Shown in pieces: positions 3,948 to 5,373 of a DNA stretch of 5,373 nucleotides. A program made the translations under genes and the position numbers. The stretch is taken from NCBI GenBank assembly GCA_902773165.1, contig CACYDO010000276.1, forward strand, positions 1-5,373. Reading direction: 5' to 3'. Below the pieces are notes generated by a model, which saw only the letters and a list, made by a program, of their open reading frames with translations, did not search any database and was not told the origin of the DNA. Each line of letters starts with the position of its first letter. Position 1 is the first letter of the stretch. Origin of the DNA: an uncultured Ruminococcus sp. Lineage in GTDB: Bacteria > Bacillota > Clostridia > Oscillospirales > Acutalibacteraceae.

Positions 3948-4707
3948 ATGAGTTTTTGTTCTTTGCGTTTTCGAGCTTTATCTCACGGCGTATCCTGTCG
4001 GCTACTATGAATATGAACTCTGAATTTGTCGGGCTGCTCTCTAAAAGCGTTGAATGAACGCCGAAGTATTTCACCTTTATCTCGGGCGATACCTTCTTCC
4101 AGCTGCGGCCTATCGCCGTCCTTACACCACGCTCGATGCAGGAGGGCTTGGCACCGTGTATCTTTGCTACCTTCGGGTAAACAGTCTTTGATATTCTTCT
4201 TACCATGTCCGGCTCGCTTATAAGAAGGATAAGTATGCTCCTGAGATATCTGTAGCCGCAGTAGTTGGGCGTTATGCCAAGCTCGCATAAAGCGTAGCTC
4301 ACCCTCTCGTATAGCTCGCTCTCGTAGCTTATCCTGTGCCCCATGCTGGTGCCCAGCATCTTTTCAAGCGAGTTTATCACGGCCTCAGCATTAGCATCTG
4401 CCGGTAAAACTGCATCAGCACCGGTGCTTAAGTATCTGTCTCTCTCGCTGCCGCTGCCGTGCGCTAAGACTATAACCTTAGCCCCCGTGCTGCATTTCTT
4501 CGTCTGCTCTATATAGTGTATAGTTTCTTTTACTGTCAGCTGCTCGTCAATGACTGCTGCGTCCGGCTTGAACGTTACGTCCGCCTGGTATATCTCGTCT
4601 GCGTGCGGGTCGGTGCATTTTACACGCTGGCCGGACATCGCAAGACGGTCTGTCAGTTCATTTTTCGTTAAAGTTTTTGTCGGCAAAAGAAATTTGTAGC
4701 TTTGCAT
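3946..4707 (-). CDS. Spo0A-like response regulator with degenerate receiver domain
   Basis: This 253-residue protein has a receiver-like N-terminal domain (about 1-118) and a Spo0A C-terminal DNA-binding domain (about 128-245). The C-terminal part is clear: GITPNYCGYRYLRS (144-157), ISKTVYPKVAKIHG (172-185), the recognition-helix region PSCIERGVRTAIG (188-200), and PTNSEFIFIVADRIR (226-240), which parallels the PTNSEFIAMVAD motif of Bacillus Spo0A. In the receiver, Asp54 at the end of a beta strand (AVID) fits the phospho-acceptor site, but the acidic pair expected near residues 8-10 is absent (LLPTKT), the usual Thr/Ser after strand 4 is Ala82, and the usual Lys after strand 5 is Pro102. Canonical phosphorylation is therefore doubtful. 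AGAGGA lies 13 nt before ATG, a rather long spacing. True Spo0A is the sporulation master regulator; whether this copy still drives sporulation cannot be told here. It is monocistronic, with a 0A-box-like site upstream. Confidence 0.9.
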   Translation of the reverse strand: MQSYKFLLPTKTLTKNELTDRLAMSGQRVKCTDPHADEIYQADVTFKPDAAVIDEQLTVKETIHYIEQTKKCSTGAKVIVLAHGSGSERDRYLSTGADAVLPADANAEAVINSLEKMLGTSMGHRISYESELYERVSYALCELGITPNYCGYRYLRSILILLISEPDMVRRISKTVYPKVAKIHGAKPSCIERGVRTAIGRSWKKVSPEIKVKYFGVHSTLLESSPTNSEFIFIVADRIRREIKLENAKNKNS

Positions 4708-4751
4708 TTTACTTCTTACTTCCTCTCGTAACTTGAAATTTTGCGAAAGGT

Positions 4752-4780
4752 ATTATATCACAAAATTTGCCTTTTGAAAA
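4752..4780 (-). promoter_or_regulatory. Promoter of the spo0A-like gene
   Basis: On the - strand a perfect extended -10, TGATATAAT (TATAAT at 4752-4757), with a weak -35 TTTTCA (4775-4780) at 17 nt. A weak -35 with an extended -10 fits an activatable promoter. Predicted start is near 4745. Confidence 0.65.
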
Positions 4781-4827
4781 GTGTTTTTCTGAAAAATCGG
4801 ATTTGTGTTAAAAAATCGGCGGCGCTG

Positions 4828-4836
4828 TTTGTCGAA
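4828..4836. promoter_or_regulatory. 0A-box-like site (TTTGTCGAA)
   Basis: TTTGTCGAA contains the full 7-base Spo0A core TGTCGAA (4830-4836). It lies about 50 nt upstream of the -35 of the spo0A-like gene and about 87 nt upstream of the ileS -35. Established knowledge: Spo0A binds TGNCGAA boxes and commonly autoregulates. Inference: this may be an autoregulatory site. Confidence 0.45.
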
Positions 4837-4922
4837 ATGTCAGCTACTTTTTATTTCTGCCGAAAGTATTCTTTGAAAATGTGATGTGCAAAAGCTGTGT
4901 AAAAGAATTCATAAAATAGTTA

Positions 4923-4951
4923 TTGACAAACGGGGAATTATGTAATATAAT
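4923..4951 (+). promoter_or_regulatory. Consensus sigma-A promoter of the ileS leader
   Basis: TTGACA (4923-4928), a 17-nt spacer, and TATAAT (4946-4951), a perfect match at both boxes. Predicted start is near 4958. Confidence 0.9.
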
Positions 4952-4957
4952 ATTTGT

Positions 4958-5200
4958 GTTATATCAAAAAGGCATTGACGGAGATAGTAGGCGTGTAAAA
5001 TAAAGCCTCAGCGAGCTGCGGAGAGTGTGAGCGCAGCGCAAGTAGTTGCACGGTGAAGATCACTCCCGAGCTGCAGCCCGAAAGGTGACGAGTAGGCGCT
5101 GTCGTATTCCCTGCGTTAAGGGGTGGCATATGATGGTATGTGAAATGGTGGTAATAAGCGTAAGTTTTCCTTGCGTCCGTTTTCGGGCGTGGGGTTTTTA
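4958..5200 (+). promoter_or_regulatory. T-box riboswitch leader, isoleucine specific
   Basis: This is a tRNA-sensing leader of about 240 nt. Stem I features are seen as AGCGAGCTGCGG (about 5009-5020) followed by GAGAGTGTGAGCGCAGC. The specifier is ATC at 5059-5061 within GAAGATCACTCC, an isoleucine codon. AGTAGGCGCTGTCG follows, typical of the stem III side of clostridial T-boxes. The T-box proper is TGGTGGTAATAAGCG (5146-5160). TGGT can pair with the ACCA end of uncharged tRNA-Ile, and GCGTAAG/CTTGCGT plus GG/CC around it form the antiterminator. The terminator (5169-5199) uses the same 3' arm, so the two folds exclude each other. Uncharged tRNA-Ile should permit read-through into ileS. The T-box sequence departs from the usual TGGNACCGCG. 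Confidence 0.88.
5169..5199 (+). terminator. T-box controlled terminator
   Basis: CCTTGCGTCCG (5169-5179) pairs over 11 bp, with G-U pairs, with CGGGCGTGGGG (5184-5194) around a TTTT loop, followed by TTTTTATTTT. Its 5' arm is also the 3' arm of the antiterminator. Confidence 0.85.
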
Positions 5201-5224
5201 TTTTGTAGAAGGAGTGTGTTGTAA

Positions 5225-5373
5225 GTGTACAGAAAGGTCGAGAACAATCTTAACTTCGTGCAGAGAGAAAAGCAGATAGAGCAGCTGTGGAAGGATAAGG
5301 ATATCTTCAATAAGAGCATGGATACAAGAAAGAAGGGCGAGAGCTATGTCTTCTACGACGGCCCCCCTACAGC
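5225..5373 (+). CDS. ileS: Isoleucyl-tRNA synthetase, N-terminal part (cut by window end)
   Basis: 49 codons are visible. The N-terminus runs (V/M)YRKVENNLNFVQREKQIE then QLWKDKDIFNKSM, and SYVFYDGPPTA follows, which matches the class I IleRS N-terminus leading to the Rossmann-fold HIGH motif just beyond the window. IleRS charges tRNA-Ile in the cytoplasm. The start is GTG at 5225: an in-frame TAA lies immediately before it (5222-5224), and AAGGAG at 5209-5214 gives a 10-nt spacing. The upstream Ile-specific T-box independently supports the identity. A full protein would be expected to be about 900-1050 aa. Confidence 0.95.
   Translation, partial: MYRKVENNLNFVQREKQIEQLWKDKDIFNKSMDTRKKGESYVFYDGPPT

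Noticed and set aside
3821..4057. A 78-codon + strand ORF beginning at the short-RNA promoter
   Set aside because: The ATG overlaps the -10 box, and the frame reads through the terminator and then antisense to the spo0A-like gene.
5046..5319. ORFs of 67-77 codons on both strands over the ileS leader
   Set aside because: They fall within T-box structure and the ileS start and have no coding signature.

Overview
The window looks like chromosomal DNA of a low-to-mid GC Gram-positive anaerobe, most likely a Ruminococcus-like member of the Oscillospirales/Clostridia. The clues are the rpsP-khpA pair, a Spo0A-family regulator, a T-box controlled ileS, a DUF1292 gene, a clostridial-type 6S RNA and a Ser/Lys/Asp-rich lipoprotein. 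The genus is an inference. The window is unusually rich in RNA: about 1.15 kb encodes one large non-coding transcript, and a 6S RNA, a short putative sRNA and a T-box leader are also present.

Layout. 1-36 is the 3' end of rpsP (+). 37-177 is a structured gap. 178-411 is khpA (+). A perfect 13-bp hairpin at 426-459 ends khpA and also the convergent lipoprotein gene (562-1566, -). 1679-1964 (-) is the 6S RNA unit with its own promoter and terminator. 2077-2385 (-) is a DUF1292 gene. Divergent from it, a near-perfect promoter (2538-2566) with A-tracts starts a transcript that runs to a strong terminator (3695-3730). This stretch has no credible long ORF but is full of hairpins and diverged internal repeats. 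3794-3822 is another good promoter, driving a short RNA that ends at 3914-3947. 3946-4707 (-) is a Spo0A-like regulator with a degenerate receiver domain and an upstream 0A-box match. 4923-5200 is a sigma-A promoter plus an Ile T-box leader, feeding the start of ileS (GTG at 5225, cut by the window end).

How it fits together. The protein genes are mostly housekeeping (translation, RNA binding, tRNA charging) and each seems to be its own transcription unit. The notable item is the 2573-3730 RNA. It has two paralogous domains of about 110 nt in which stem pairs differ but stay paired, about ten GG-loop-CC hairpin modules related to GGAGTGAGTCC, a 14-bp long-range stem, and an odd series of ribosome-binding-site-like purine tracts each followed by ATG and an early stop. 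I do not recognise it as OLE, GOLLD, ROOL, RNase P, tmRNA, SRP RNA or a group II intron. It is the best candidate here for an undescribed large ornate RNA.
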